A stretch of 64,000 nt of DNA from Nitrospira sp. (GCA_018242765.1 JAFEBH010000004.1:1-64000), one strand, 5' to 3'; positions 8,678 to 18,317 are shown, counted from the stretch's first letter. Notes: a model not told the origin generated them from the sequence alone. Made by a program: numbers and translations.

Positions 8678-9925
8678 TTACTCCACAAGGGACGCCCCAC
8701 GTGGCGCCATCAAGCACAAATCCCGCACCGCATTCAGAATCTCGTCCGCCAACCGTCGCTTGGGCATCAAGCCACACACTCGCTGCTCGCCTGTAGCGGA
8801 TAGAATCACCGCCGCATTGTCATCACTGCCGAATCCACCACCGGGTTGCGTCACATCATTGGCGACGATGAGATCCAATCCCTTTCCTTTTAGCTTCTCC
8901 TTGGCATGAGACAGCACTTGTTCTGTTTCTGCTGCAAACCCGACCACAACCTGTGACGTGCGCTTCGCGGAGAGCATCGCAAGGATGTCTGGCGTCGCTT
9001 CGAGCGCAAGCTCAAGCTCAGACCTCCCCTGTTTTTTTAACTTTTCTGAAACAGTCACCCGTGGACGAAAATCCGCAACAGCCGCCGCCATGATCAGGAC
9101 CGTGCAGGAAGAAAAGTGCTGAGACAACGCCTCGGCCATCTCCTTCGCGGTTGTCACGTGAACGGTGGTGACTCCTGAGGGAGGCACTAATGCGGAAGGT
9201 CCCGTGACTAACACCACGTCCCCCCCACGAGCACGTGCCGCTTCTGCGATGGCATACCCCATTTTCCCGGACGAACGGTTGGAAAGAAATCGCACTGGAT
9301 CGATCGGCTCTTGGGTTGGCCCCGCGGATACCAATACACGCTGCCCCTGCCAATCGGCCTGCGGACGTAACACAGCACGGACTGCCTCCAGAACTTTCGC
9401 TTCCGTTGGGAGTCTCCCCTGTGCGACCCGACCTGATGCGAGTGGTCCAATTTCCGGATCAAGTACGACCGTCCCGCGCGCTCGCAGCATATCGACATGT
9501 TGCATGACTGTGGGATGGATCCACATGTCGCCGTCCATCGCGGGAGCCACAATGACAGGACATCGCGTATTCAGTAGCATCGTGGTCAAGACGTCATCCG
9601 CAAGGCCAAGCGCCGCCTTCGCCAAAAAATTCGCCGTTGCCGGAGCCACCAGGACTGCATCGGCATTCTCTGCGAGCGTCAGATGCGGCATGACTGCATG
9701 AGCGTCAAAAAGATCGGTGACAACCCGATGACCTGACAGTACTTCAAAGGTCAGCGGCGTCATAAATTTTGTCGCTCCCCTCGTCATGACAACCGACACG
9801 GTCGCCCCTTGATCCCGCAACGCGCGAAGCACGCCGACCGCTTTATAGACGGCAATACTCCCGGTCACCCCGAGCACCAGGTGCTTGCCAGCAAGAGCCG
9901 CGAAGGACCTCGCGTCGTCCACCAT
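8678..9925 (-). CDS. coaBC: Bifunctional phosphopantothenoylcysteine decarboxylase / synthetase
   Basis: Two steps of coenzyme A synthesis: ligation of cysteine to 4'-phosphopantothenate (CoaB) and decarboxylation (CoaC). Residues 10-180 are the flavin CoaC domain with VLGVTGSIAVYKA, the catalytic-His region MPHLTLAEN and PAMDGDMW (family PAMN-x-x-MW, with Asp here instead of Asn). Residues 190-405 are CoaB with the SAGPTQEPIDPVRFLSNRSS loop. ATG 9925 directly follows the rpoZ stop. The Asn-to-Asp change in the substrate-recognition motif is the one departure from consensus that I noticed. Confidence 0.95.
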   Translation of the reverse strand: MVDDARSFAALAGKHLVLGVTGSIAVYKAVGVLRALRDQGATVSVVMTRGATKFMTPLTFEVLSGHRVVTDLFDAHAVMPHLTLAENADAVLVAPATANFLAKAALGLADDVLTTMLLNTRCPVIVAPAMDGDMWIHPTVMQHVDMLRARGTVVLDPEIGPLASGRVAQGRLPTEAKVLEAVRAVLRPQADWQGQRVLVSAGPTQEPIDPVRFLSNRSSGKMGYAIAEAARARGGDVVLVTGPSALVPPSGVTTVHVTTAKEMAEALSQHFSSCTVLIMAAAVADFRPRVTVSEKLKKQGRSELELALEATPDILAMLSAKRTSQVVVGFAAETEQVLSHAKEKLKGKGLDLIVANDVTQPGGGFGSDDNAAVILSATGEQRVCGLMPKRRLADEILNAVRDLCLMAPRGASLVE

Positions 9926-10285
9926 CTACTCCTCGGTCGGAGCTGCCGTCGGCTGAGTCGTATCATCAACGTACACACTGAGTTCTTTCTTGATTTCCCG
10001 AGCATCTTCCCCGGTCATCATCGCGATACGCTCCGTCTCACCTTCCTTCCCACGCTTGGCTTCCTTCATCGCATCGCGCGCTTCCTTGCCGATGAGATAC
10101 TTCACTTGCCCTTTCAAGACCTCATCCAGCGCAACGGTCGTTTCCCTCGTAAAACGAGAGGGTCCACTAGGCCTGGCGCCCTGGGTCAAGTGCTTGGCCC
10201 TCTGCGAGGCAACGATCACCAATCGGTGTCTGGAGTCAAATTCGTTGGACGTGTACTGCGGTAACAAATTCAGCATGTCGATCAT
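9926..10285 (-). CDS. rpoZ: RNA polymerase omega subunit
   Basis: Small RNA polymerase assembly subunit, 119 residues from ATG 10285 (MIDMLNLLPQYTSNEFDSRH). The segment RLVIVASQRAKHLTQGA and the downstream TTVALDEVLKGQV are the conserved omega core. A GGAGAGAG ribosome site precedes the start. A longer frame to 10492 runs back into gmk and is rejected. The gmk-rpoZ-coaBC order is widespread. The C-terminus carries an acidic/Thr-rich tail typical of longer omega proteins. Confidence 0.93.
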   Translation of the reverse strand: MIDMLNLLPQYTSNEFDSRHRLVIVASQRAKHLTQGARPSGPSRFTRETTVALDEVLKGQVKYLIGKEARDAMKEAKRGKEGETERIAMMTGEDAREIKKELSVYVDDTTQPTAAPTEE

Positions 10286-10328
10286 AATAGATCTCTCTCC
10301 CTTGGCGATAAAATGTGAGTACCAATCC

Positions 10329-11015
10329 TCAATCTGCCGGTGCTGCATCCGTCTCGTCGACGAAACTCTGCTCAAGCCACTGCATGTCCATCCGCTGAGT
10401 CTTAAGACGTTCGGCCTGGAAAATGCTCTGCAACTCACGAAGAGACTGCGTAAGATCGTCGTTTTGCACGATGTACGAATATTCACGAGCACACCAGACT
10501 TCTTCTTTCACTTTGCGGAGTCGGCGCAGGATTTCCTCCTGAGAATCCGAAGCGCGGCTCTGCAATCTGGCGCGGAGAATATCCATCGATGGCGGCAAGA
10601 TAAAGATCGACACCGCATCGACAAATCTTTTCTTGATCTGGAGTGCGCCCTGCACGTCAATTTCAAGCAAGACATCAACGCCCTGCTCAATCTTATCCAT
10701 AAGGGGACTCCGAGGGGTTCCATACCAGTGGCCATAGACATGGGCATATTCCAAAAACTCATCGCGAGCCACCATGTCGTGGAATAGTGGTTCTTCAATG
10801 AAGAAGTACTCTCGTCCATGTTCTTCACCAGGACGAGGCTCTCTTGTCGTCGCCGATATGGAATGCCAGACCCCGGATATCGAAGTCACAATCTGTTTAC
10901 ATAAAGTCGTTTTCCCAGCCCCTGAAGGGGCTGACACGATATACAAAATACCCCGACGCCCTGAAGCAGGTAGCCGGCTGGAGGACAGATGGCGTGTGGT
11001 CGACGGGCTACTCAT
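10329..11015 (-). CDS. gmk: Guanylate kinase
   Basis: Phosphorylates GMP to GDP. The 228 residues contain the P-loop SAPSGAGKTTL near residue 28, the GMP-binding TTREPRPGE and VYGHWYGTP segments, and the lid region RLQSRASDSQEEILRR. An N-terminal extension of about 20 residues (SSPSTTRHLSSSRLPASGR) precedes the core. ATG 11015 overlaps the yicC stop by 4 bases (ATGA), so the pair is probably translationally coupled. Confidence 0.96.
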   Translation of the reverse strand: MSSPSTTRHLSSSRLPASGRRGILYIVSAPSGAGKTTLCKQIVTSISGVWHSISATTREPRPGEEHGREYFFIEEPLFHDMVARDEFLEYAHVYGHWYGTPRSPLMDKIEQGVDVLLEIDVQGALQIKKRFVDAVSIFILPPSMDILRARLQSRASDSQEEILRRLRKVKEEVWCAREYSYIVQNDDLTQSLRELQSIFQAERLKTQRMDMQWLEQSFVDETDAAPAD

Positions 11016-11890
11016 TCGACGTTCTGCACCTGCTCACGCACACGTTCCAATTCTGCTTTCATTCGAACAACTTCCGCGGCAACCACAGCATCATTCGCCT
11101 TAGAGCCAATCGTATTCACTTCCCGTCCCATCTCCTGTAGAAGAAAGTCCAGCGTCTTTCCAACTGGCTCACTGTGCTGAACAGCCTTCTCAAACTGTAT
11201 CATATGCGCGTCCAATCTGACCAATTCTTCCGTAATGTCACACCGGTCGGCGTAGATGGCGAGCTCCTGATTCAGTCGAGGGAGATCCGGAACGACATCC
11301 CCAATCAATTTTTCCACACGACGCTTCATCCGATCAAAGGCTTCCTGTGCGACAGATGTGGTACGATTGGCAATCGTCGTTTTGCATGTCCGCACACAAG
11401 CCAATCGACCCAGCATATCCTTCGCAAGAAGCCCGCCCTCCTTCTTGCGCATGGTGACCATGTCCGATACCGCTTTCGCTCCCAACCGTTCAACAAATTT
11501 GAGGAGTTTTGGATCATCAGTTGTCTGATCGGACAGCACAATGACGTCACGAAATCCAGCCATCAGGGCGATGTCGATCGATCCTTTCAGCTTCAATGTA
11601 CGTTGGAGGGTTCGAAGAGCCTGATGGTAGTGCTTCGCCAAGTTCTCGTCAAGTTGAGGCAACCGCCCGGTCCCCTGCCCCCCCTGAAGCACCACGGTGA
11701 GATCGACTCGGCCACGGGCACAATGCCGTTGGACGGATTTTTTAAAGACTTCCTCCAGCCTCCCCATTGATTTTGGCAAACGAATGGAGGTTTCCAAGAA
11801 GCGATGGTTGACTGATCGCACCTCAATCGTGACGGTCGCTCCGGCACAGGTCCCCTGGCATCGACCAAACCCAGTCATACTTTTAATCAT
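11012..11890 (-). CDS. YicC-family endoribonuclease-like protein
   Basis: A 292-residue YicC/YloC protein starting MIKSMTGFGRC at ATG 11890. This N-terminus (IxSMTGFGR) and the C-terminus EMGREVNTIGSKANDAVV are the two most conserved family blocks. E. coli YicC is reported to act on RNA decay; earlier annotations call it a stress-induced protein. The start overlaps the nth stop (ATGA), which favours 11890 over an upstream GTG-like codon at 11911. The yicC-gmk-rpoZ linkage is one of the commonest in bacteria. Confidence 0.92.
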   Translation of the reverse strand: MIKSMTGFGRCQGTCAGATVTIEVRSVNHRFLETSIRLPKSMGRLEEVFKKSVQRHCARGRVDLTVVLQGGQGTGRLPQLDENLAKHYHQALRTLQRTLKLKGSIDIALMAGFRDVIVLSDQTTDDPKLLKFVERLGAKAVSDMVTMRKKEGGLLAKDMLGRLACVRTCKTTIANRTTSVAQEAFDRMKRRVEKLIGDVVPDLPRLNQELAIYADRCDITEELVRLDAHMIQFEKAVQHSEPVGKTLDFLLQEMGREVNTIGSKANDAVVAAEVVRMKAELERVREQVQNVE

Positions 11891-12552
11891 CTCGTCAATT
11901 TTCCTTCCCACTCACAGAGATCGTAGAGCGCACAGGCGCCACAACGAGGCTTCCGCGCAAGACACACATATCGTCCGTGAAGCAACAGGCGCTGTGAAAT
12001 ATTGGTCCACTCCACTTGGGGATAGAGAGCCTGAAGATCACGCTCAATTTGCTCAGGATTTTGCGAGCAACTCAGGGCTAAACGGTTCGCTGTACGCTTT
12101 ACATGGGTATCAACAACGACTCCGGGCTTTCCAAACACTCCTCCGAGAAGCACGTTCGCCGTCTTCCGTCCGACACCAGGAATTGACGTCAGCTCGTCCA
12201 TCGTGCTCGGCACCTGACCACCAAATCGGGTTGAGACAGCCTGTGCACAGCCGACCAAGTTATTTGCCTTACTTTTGTAAAAACCCGTCGGTTTAATCAG
12301 CCTCTCCAGATCGGTCTTCTCCGACCTTGCCATGGACTGTGGAGTTGGATAGCGCTGAAACAGCGCCGGTGTCACTTGGTTCACCCGCTGATCTGTGCAC
12401 TGTGCAGAAAGAATCGTCGCCACCAGCAGCTCCCATGGCGAACGGTGCGTTAACTCTATCCTTACCACCGGTACGGTCTGACGAAGTTGTACCGCGATCT
12501 TCGCTGCACGGCCCGACACAGATCCGGTCCTTCCGCGATTGGGTGATCTCAT
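11887..12552 (-). CDS. nth: Endonuclease III (DNA glycosylase/AP lyase)
   Basis: Base-excision repair enzyme removing oxidised pyrimidines. The protein has the helix-hairpin-helix LTSIPGVGRKTANVLL with the catalytic Lys in GRKTA, the catalytic Asp in VVDTHVKR, and a C-terminal 4Fe-4S cluster spacing C-x6-C-x2-C-x5-C (CLARKPRCGACALYDLC). Length 221 residues, normal. It sits 21 bases after hflX and overlaps yicC by 4 bases. Confidence 0.96.
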   Translation of the reverse strand: MRSPNRGRTGSVSGRAAKIAVQLRQTVPVVRIELTHRSPWELLVATILSAQCTDQRVNQVTPALFQRYPTPQSMARSEKTDLERLIKPTGFYKSKANNLVGCAQAVSTRFGGQVPSTMDELTSIPGVGRKTANVLLGGVFGKPGVVVDTHVKRTANRLALSCSQNPEQIERDLQALYPQVEWTNISQRLLLHGRYVCLARKPRCGACALYDLCEWEGKLTR

Positions 12553-12573
12553 GGATGTTCGATTGTGCAGCGC

Positions 12574-14148
12574 TTACTGATACGTTGCAAGAGCCACCTC
12601 ATCATCTCCCTGAAGTGCCTGTGCTGTTTGGTCATTGGCAGGCAACAGTGCGTTCACGTGCAACTCCAGTTGAGTCAGCAGAGGACGAAGCGAGGCGGGC
12701 TGAAACGCAGAAATCCCAATGGCTCCGTACCGCCGGCAGAGCCAGTCCACCTGTTGCGGCAACGCCTGGTCACACTTATTGAACACAAGCACCCTAGGAA
12801 TCACCATCAATTTAAGCTCCTCCAAGATGGCCTCCACAGCGGTGATCTGCACATCAATATCCGCGGCACTCACGTCAACGACATGGAGCAGGAGATCCGC
12901 CTCGCGAAGCTCATCCAGCGTCGTCCGAAACGCGCCGACCAATTCCTGAGGAAGATCGCGAATAAACCCCACGGTGTCTGTCATGATGACTTCACGGTCT
13001 TCAGGGAATCGCAATCGTCGGCTTGTTGTATCAAGAGTTTCAAACAGTCGGTTTTGTGCTGAGACATGACTCTTAGTCAGAACGTTGAGCAGGGTCGACT
13101 TTCCAGCATTGGTATAGCCCACCAACGAAATCACCGGGAGCCCATATCGCCCGCGGCGGGATCGGCGCCGATCTTGATGCCGTGCGAACCTTGCCAATTC
13201 CCGTTCTAAATGCGTGATCCGCTCCCGGACTCGTCGACGATCCGTCTCGAGTTTCGATTCACCTGGCCCCCGTGTGCCGATGCCGCCTCCCAAACGCGAC
13301 AACTGGGTGCCACGTCCTGACAAACGCGGCAAGAGATAGCGAAGTTGTGCTAATTCGACCTGAATTTTCCCTTCACGACTATGGGCACGACGAGCAAAAA
13401 TGTCCAAAATCAGTTGCGTGCGATCAATGACCTTGATATCCGTCATTTCTGAAATGGCCCGCAGTTGGGCTGGCGAGAGCGTTTGGTCAAAGATGACCAT
13501 GTCAGCCCCACGATGAAGGGTCTGAATCAAGACAGCTTTCATTTTTCCGCTTCCCAACAGATATCGCTGATGTCCATCCGACGTTCGTTGGGCCATGCGA
13601 TCGATCACCGTGACATCGGCCGATGCCGCCAACTCCGCCAATTCAGTCAGCCGCTCCTCCTGCTCCGCTCGGCTTTTCACCGACGCGCTGACAAGGATGG
13701 CCGACTCCTTTCCGTGTGCCACCGCATATTGCGCACAAGCCTGCTGCAGTTCTGCTTCGAGATCCTGAATGAACTCGTCGAACGCCACCCTGACACTGTG
13801 GAATGGAATCGATCGCCACACCTTGAACAGTTGCGCGGCAGCATTGGGAGGCAGTAAATTTGCGAGGTACAACTGCCCCAGCTGGCCGTCGGCGGCGACA
13901 CTGAGGACGCCAACCAGATCAAGGCGCAAGAAGGCGAGGTCGGTGAGCACTTCCTGGCTCAATGGCTGATCCTGCAATTGCGTCCGAATAAATCGCAACC
14001 CACGAAGCGCTCGACTTCCGGTACGGAACAAGGTAAGCGTCGCAGAAGAGAGCGTCAACTCCGTTCCCACGATCACTTCCTGAACCTGCCCACGCCGTGT
14101 CAGCAGCACACCGATTGGTCGACGCAGTTCAAGCGTCAGTTGCCCCAT
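12574..14148 (-). CDS. hflX: GTPase HflX (ribosome-associated), start probably further upstream
   Basis: HflX GTPases split or rescue ribosomes. The N-terminal domain (GSGKMKAVLIQ near residue 200, VIDRTQLILDIFARRAHSREG near 240), the glycine-rich linker GGIGTRGPGESKLETDRR, and the G domain (GYTNAGKSTLLN, DTVGFIRDLP, NKCD) are all present. The first canonical start is ATG 14148, but 41 conserved-looking codons lie in frame upstream without a stop, back to 14287. They read GIRASQLAALERLYRRRV, typical of the long HflX N-terminus. No ATG, GTG or TTG exists there; see the entry at 14266-14281. The gene follows tsaD. Confidence 0.93.
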   Translation of the reverse strand: MGQLTLELRRPIGVLLTRRGQVQEVIVGTELTLSSATLTLFRTGSRALRGLRFIRTQLQDQPLSQEVLTDLAFLRLDLVGVLSVAADGQLGQLYLANLLPPNAAAQLFKVWRSIPFHSVRVAFDEFIQDLEAELQQACAQYAVAHGKESAILVSASVKSRAEQEERLTELAELAASADVTVIDRMAQRTSDGHQRYLLGSGKMKAVLIQTLHRGADMVIFDQTLSPAQLRAISEMTDIKVIDRTQLILDIFARRAHSREGKIQVELAQLRYLLPRLSGRGTQLSRLGGGIGTRGPGESKLETDRRRVRERITHLERELARFARHQDRRRSRRGRYGLPVISLVGYTNAGKSTLLNVLTKSHVSAQNRLFETLDTTSRRLRFPEDREVIMTDTVGFIRDLPQELVGAFRTTLDELREADLLLHVVDVSAADIDVQITAVEAILEELKLMVIPRVLVFNKCDQALPQQVDWLCRRYGAIGISAFQPASLRPLLTQLELHVNALLPANDQTAQALQGDDEVALATYQ

Positions 14149-14260
14149 TACCTTGGCGAGGTCCGACGAAAGGATCGTGTCATGTGTAACGCGACGACGG
14201 TAGAGTCGTTCGAGCGCAGCGAGCTGGCTCGCACGAATCCCCGCAATATGACCACGGATA

Positions 14261-15385
14261 TCAGAGATCGCGATTCTCCTTCTGTTTCAGGAAGCCCATA
14301 GTGGCCGGGCTAGTCCCGCTAAATGTCACCGCCTCATTCATCGGATCAATGTCAAGATCTGCAGGGCATGGTTCTCCGCACATCAGCCGCTGCCGTCCTG
14401 CCGACGCAATCATAGCCGCATTGTCCGTGCAGAACTCCGTCGGAGGAAGTGATAGTCGGATCTTCCAACGCTCTGCTCGTTCACTCAACACCGCACGTAA
14501 TCGCGAGTTCGCTGATACACCACCTACCACAGCAAGCGCAGATAGATTCGCCTGCTTCAACGCCGCCAAGGACTTTATGACCAAAACCTGTATAATCGCC
14601 TCTTGATAGCCAGCCGCAAGATCGGCAATTTGCTCAGGCTTGAGCGGATCCGCCATTCCGCGCAACTTGTATAATAACGATGTCTTGAGACCGCTGAAGC
14701 TAAACTCAAGGCTGTGCTTCGTCCGATGAAACCGCGGAAACGGGATGGCCTGCGGATCTCCTGCTCGGGCAACCCGATCAATTTCCGGTCCACCAGGATA
14801 GCCAAGACCAAGCATCTGAGCTCCCTTATCAAACGCTTCACCGGCTGCATCATCACGAGTGCACCCAAGCAGAACACACGCCCCGTCCGTTTCACGACGA
14901 TAGAGGTGCGTATGTCCTCCCGATACGACCAGGACAATACAGGGAAGGGGAAAGGTCGGATCAGCCAACCATGCGGACGCAATATGACCCTGCAAATGGT
15001 TGACTCCAATGAGAGGAATACCCAGTCCATAACTTAAGGCTTTTGCATAGTTCACCCCGACCAGCAACGCCCCTGCCAACCCCGGTCCTTGAGTGACCGC
15101 GACGGCCCGGAGATCACCCTTCGCAACCTGAGCCTCTCGCAACGCGTGAGTCACAACTAGGTCGATTGTTCCAAGATGAGCCCGGGCCGCCAATTCCGGA
15201 ACGACTCCGCCGAATTTCTCGTGAACGTCCTGTTGCGACGAGATAATGTTGGAAAGCACCGTCCCGTCAGCACCGAGGACTGCAGCGGCTGTTTCATCGC
15301 AGGAGGATTCAATGCCGAGAACCGGACCTGATTTCCAGACCGTCTGCTTCAAATTTGTCTGTGCTGCCGAATGAACACCCATCAT
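14261..15385 (-). CDS. tsaD: tRNA N6-threonylcarbamoyladenosine transferase subunit TsaD
   Basis: Transfers threonylcarbamoyl to A37 of ANN-decoding tRNAs together with TsaB and TsaE. The 374 residues carry VLGIESSCDETA near residue 23, the metal-binding HLQGHIAS (two His), VSGGHTHLY, and GGVSANSRLR. The N-terminus is extended by about 20 residues ahead of the usual start. TsaB is also in this window (25714-26493), so the two partners are encoded apart. Two ATG codons are adjacent at 15385/15382. The gene is isolated from clpC by a strong terminator upstream and leads the tsaD-to-accC run. Confidence 0.95.
   Translation of the reverse strand: MMGVHSAAQTNLKQTVWKSGPVLGIESSCDETAAAVLGADGTVLSNIISSQQDVHEKFGGVVPELAARAHLGTIDLVVTHALREAQVAKGDLRAVAVTQGPGLAGALLVGVNYAKALSYGLGIPLIGVNHLQGHIASAWLADPTFPLPCIVLVVSGGHTHLYRRETDGACVLLGCTRDDAAGEAFDKGAQMLGLGYPGGPEIDRVARAGDPQAIPFPRFHRTKHSLEFSFSGLKTSLLYKLRGMADPLKPEQIADLAAGYQEAIIQVLVIKSLAALKQANLSALAVVGGVSANSRLRAVLSERAERWKIRLSLPPTEFCTDNAAMIASAGRQRLMCGEPCPADLDIDPMNEAVTFSGTSPATMGFLKQKENRDL
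14266..14281 (-). promoter_or_regulatory. Ribosome site AAGGAG followed by a candidate AUC start for hflX
   Basis: On the minus strand AAGGAG (14281-14276) is followed after exactly 7 bases by ATC at 14268-14266, in frame with hflX. The codons from here to ATG 14148 encode the conserved N-terminal region of long HflX proteins. ATC would be a rare non-AUG start of the infC kind. The site overlaps the last codons of tsaD (stop 14261-14263). Confidence 0.45.
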
Positions 15386-15413
15386 GCGACGAGGAAACCG
15401 TCACGCCCTGTTG

Positions 15414-15453
15414 AAACAAAATGGCCTCTGCAGCCAGATGCTGCAGAGGCCAT
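15414..15453 (-). terminator. Strong rho-independent terminator of clpC
   Basis: A perfect 13-base-pair stem (15421-15433 with 15441-15453, arms ATGGCCTCTGCAG and CTGCAGAGGCCAT) closes a 7-base loop. On the minus strand it is followed by TTTGTTTC. It lies 40 bases after the clpC stop and 30 bases before the tsaD start, so it separates the two transcription units. Confidence 0.9.
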
Positions 15454-15492
15454 ACCCATTGTATTCAATCCCTGGATGACCACAAAAGAGCA

Positions 15493-17919
15493 CTACACTC
15501 CAGCCATCGCCTCCTGCTCGATAAAAGCCGGGGCCCCGTCTCGCAAGACGACCTTGACCTTGCGGCTTTCCTTGAAGCGTCCTCTGATCAGTTCATCAGA
15601 CAGGGGATCGCCGATGGCACGTTGGATGGCCCTCCGCATCGGTCTTGCCCCATAGAGTGGCTCATACCCTTCTTTAATGAGCCATTGCTTAACTTCATCA
15701 TCAACCTCAATCTCAATCCCTTTGTCAACCAGCCGCAGATTCAACTCGCGGAGTAGAATATCCAGGATATTGTAGAGCTGCTCTTTCTCAAGTTGATGGA
15801 AAATAACGATTTCATCGATTCGATTCAAAAACTCTGGACTGAACGACTTGCGAAGCTCTCCGAGCACCTCTTCCTTTTTCCGACGTGCGGCTTCGCCTTC
15901 CGTACTCTGGAACCCAAGCGACACACCTTTCTGGATCATCTTCGTCCCAATGTTGGACGTCATGATGACCACCGTATTCTTAAAATCGACTTTTCGTCCG
16001 AGGCTGTCGGTCAGAACCCCGTCATCCAATACTTGGAGCAGCACATTAAACACATCGGGATGCGCTTTCTCGATTTCATCAAACAAAACGACTGAATAAG
16101 GCCGACGACGAACTTTTTCCGTGAGCTGACCTCCCTCCTCATATCCCACATAGCCAGGAGGGGCACCAAAAAGCCGAGAGCTGGTGAACTTCTCTTGGTA
16201 TTCGGACATATCAACGCGAATCAGAGCATCTTCGCTGTTGAACAAAAACTCGGCTAATGTCCTTGCAAGCTCCGTCTTCCCAACCCCTGTCGGGCCAAGG
16301 AAAATGAAGGAGCCAATCGGTTTCTTCGTCTCCTTCAAACCGGCTCGCGAACGACGAATCGCTCTGGCAACGGCTGAGATCGCCTCGTTTTGACCGACCA
16401 CCCTCTTGTGAAGGAACTCTTCCATTCTCAGGAGCTTGTTCGACTCCTCCTCTTCCAGCTTGAAGAGTGGAATACCGGTCATCTTTGAGACAACGTAGGC
16501 GACGTCTTCCTTCCCAATCACAGGCTTGTTTTTTTCTTGGTTCTTTTTCCACTCTCGTTTGGATTCATCGAGGAGCTTGCGGAGTCGCTCCTCTTCTTCG
16601 CGATGCCGAACTGCTTCCTCGAAATTCTGCATGGAAATTGAGAGCTCTTTCTCACGTGCAACCTTCTTGAGCTCTTGCTCCATGGCTTTCAATTCTGAAG
16701 GAAGCGCGTAGGTCTGCAGCTTGGCGCGTGATCCAGTTTCATCAATCAGGTCGATCGCCTTATCAGGCAAGAACCGATCGGTAATGTATCGATCGGATAA
16801 CTTGACGGCCTCCACGATCGCATCCTCTGTAATCTCCACTCCATGGTGTTCCTCATATCGATCACGGAGCCCTTGAATAATGCGGACGGTTTCATCCATG
16901 TTCGGTGGCTGAACGTAAATCGGCTGGAACCTTCGCTTCAATGCCCCATCTTTTTCGATGTGCTTACGATACTCATCCAACGTCGTCGCACCGATGCACT
17001 GAATTTCCCCGCGCGAGAGCGCGGGCTTCAACATATTCGATGCATCAATCGAACCCTCAGCCGCTCCTGCTCCCACCAGGGTATGAAGTTCGTCGATAAA
17101 GATAATGATGTTACCGGCCTGAACGATTTCTTTCATGACAACTTTCAAGCGCTCTTCAAACTGTCCGCGGTATTTCGTCCCTGCGACAAGCGACCCAAGG
17201 TCTAACGCAATAACTCGACGCGAGAGCAGGTTGTCGGGCACCTCAGACTGGATGATTCGTTGGGCAAGCCCCTCGACAATGGCTGTCTTTCCGACTCCAG
17301 ACTCGCCAATGAGAACTGGATTGTTCTTGCTTCGCCGACTGAGAATCTGTAAGACCCGCTCAATTTCGTCAGCTCGACCAATCACAGGATCCAGTTGACC
17401 TTCTTGGGCCAATTGGGTCAGGTCACGGCCGAACTCATCCAACGCCGGAGTATTGCTTTTCCGATCACGTTCACGGGGAGCAGACTTCCGCAAAAACGTC
17501 ACCGTCAGCTGACGAGCGGTCAGAAGATTTGCCCCCAGGCTTCGAAGAATCTTGCCTCCAATCCCTTCTTCTTCACGCAACAGCCCAAGGAGCAAGTGTT
17601 CACTCCCAATGTGGTTGTGGCCAAGCAAACGTGCCTCCTCAACCCCATATTCAATAACCTTCTTGACTCGTGGGCTAAAGGGGATCTCCCCAAACGTCAT
17701 CGTTGTCCCGCCACCGGGCAGATTGCGTTCAATCTCCAGTCGAATCTGCTCGGTCGACAATCCCATCTTCTTCAGGATCATGAGGGCAATCCCGTCGGAC
17801 TCACGAAGGATCGCCAAGACCAGATGTTCGGTACCCAGATAGTCATTCTGGTGCCGCTCTGCCTCCTCACGCGCAAGGATGATGATCTTCCGACCTTTAT
17901 CCGTAAATCGTTCGAACAT
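15493..17919 (-). CDS. clpC: ClpC-type AAA+ protease ATPase
   Basis: Unfoldase that feeds ClpP. From ATG 17919 ([15 protein letters not shown]) it is 808 residues: two N-terminal Clp repeats (about 1-145), D1 with [13 protein letters not shown], a UVR/coiled-coil middle region ([19 protein letters not shown]) and D2 with [10 protein letters not shown]. The UVR motif and MFERFT start mark ClpC rather than ClpA or ClpB. A ribosome site GGAGG lies just before 17919; the longer frame to 18045 runs across the promoter and is not used. The gene is monocistronic: sigma-70 promoter at 17987-18015 and terminator at 15414-15453. Confidence 0.95.
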   Translation of the reverse strand: MFERFTDKGRKIIILAREEAERHQNDYLGTEHLVLAILRESDGIALMILKKMGLSTEQIRLEIERNLPGGGTTMTFGEIPFSPRVKKVIEYGVEEARLLGHNHIGSEHLLLGLLREEEGIGGKILRSLGANLLTARQLTVTFLRKSAPRERDRKSNTPALDEFGRDLTQLAQEGQLDPVIGRADEIERVLQILSRRSKNNPVLIGESGVGKTAIVEGLAQRIIQSEVPDNLLSRRVIALDLGSLVAGTKYRGQFEERLKVVMKEIVQAGNIIIFIDELHTLVGAGAAEGSIDASNMLKPALSRGEIQCIGATTLDEYRKHIEKDGALKRRFQPIYVQPPNMDETVRIIQGLRDRYEEHHGVEITEDAIVEAVKLSDRYITDRFLPDKAIDLIDETGSRAKLQTYALPSELKAMEQELKKVAREKELSISMQNFEEAVRHREEEERLRKLLDESKREWKKNQEKNKPVIGKEDVAYVVSKMTGIPLFKLEEEESNKLLRMEEFLHKRVVGQNEAISAVARAIRRSRAGLKETKKPIGSFIFLGPTGVGKTELARTLAEFLFNSEDALIRVDMSEYQEKFTSSRLFGAPPGYVGYEEGGQLTEKVRRRPYSVVLFDEIEKAHPDVFNVLLQVLDDGVLTDSLGRKVDFKNTVVIMTSNIGTKMIQKGVSLGFQSTEGEAARRKKEEVLGELRKSFSPEFLNRIDEIVIFHQLEKEQLYNILDILLRELNLRLVDKGIEIEVDDEVKQWLIKEGYEPLYGARPMRRAIQRAIGDPLSDELIRGRFKESRKVKVVLRDGAPAFIEQEAMAGV

Positions 17920-17986
17920 CCTGCCTCCTTCTCGGTGAGTGGGACCCTGGCCGCATTCAAGCAAACCCTTGAAAAACCTTGTTGTG

Positions 17987-18015
17987 ATTCTAACCACAGT
18001 ATGTTTGAGAGTCAA
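17987..18015 (-). promoter_or_regulatory. Sigma-70-type promoter of clpC
   Basis: On the minus strand TTGACT (18015-18010) and TAGAAT (17992-17987) are spaced by 17 bases, 5 of 6 matches each. The expected start is near 17980, giving a leader of about 60 bases before ATG 17919. No CtsR- or HrcA-type operator was recognised. Confidence 0.75.
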
Positions 18016-18135
18016 GATTGAGCGGAGAACGAGACGGCAAAGCAAGGCCCTAGCTTATGAGTTCCGACGTCTCTTTATGGAGCAGACCACAAGAGGGCCC
18101 AACGGCCATACAGGATGACGGCTCGGCAAAAACGT

Positions 18136-18199
18136 GCCCCTTGTGCTATTCAGGATCTGCACAGTCATTGCGCTATTTTGGCTGATAGCACGAAGGGGC
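18136..18199. repeat. Long imperfect inverted repeat between the clpC and nadK promoters
   Basis: Arm one GCCCCTTGTGCTATTCAG (18136-18153) and arm two CTGATAGCACGAAGGGGC (18182-18199) pair over about 17 positions with one extra base on each side, around a 28-base loop. It lies between the divergent clpC (17987-18015) and nadK (18251-18280) promoters and outside both predicted transcripts. It could be the terminator or relic of something else, a protein-binding site, or a small mobile palindrome; nothing decides between these. Confidence 0.6.
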
Positions 18200-18250
18200 C
18201 GTTCAAAAACCCTCTTGCAAAGCGACACAGGAAGCCCAACGGCCTTTTCA

Positions 18251-18280
18251 TTGACACAAAATTACGCATCCCGATACAAT
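18251..18280 (+). promoter_or_regulatory. Sigma-70-type promoter of nadK
   Basis: A perfect -35 TTGACA (18251-18256) and -10 TACAAT (18275-18280) are separated by 18 bases. The expected start is near 18287, about 30 bases before ATG 18318. Confidence 0.75.
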
Positions 18281-18317
18281 CACCACCCTCATCCGTCCAA
18301 CTATATGCGTGGCATTC

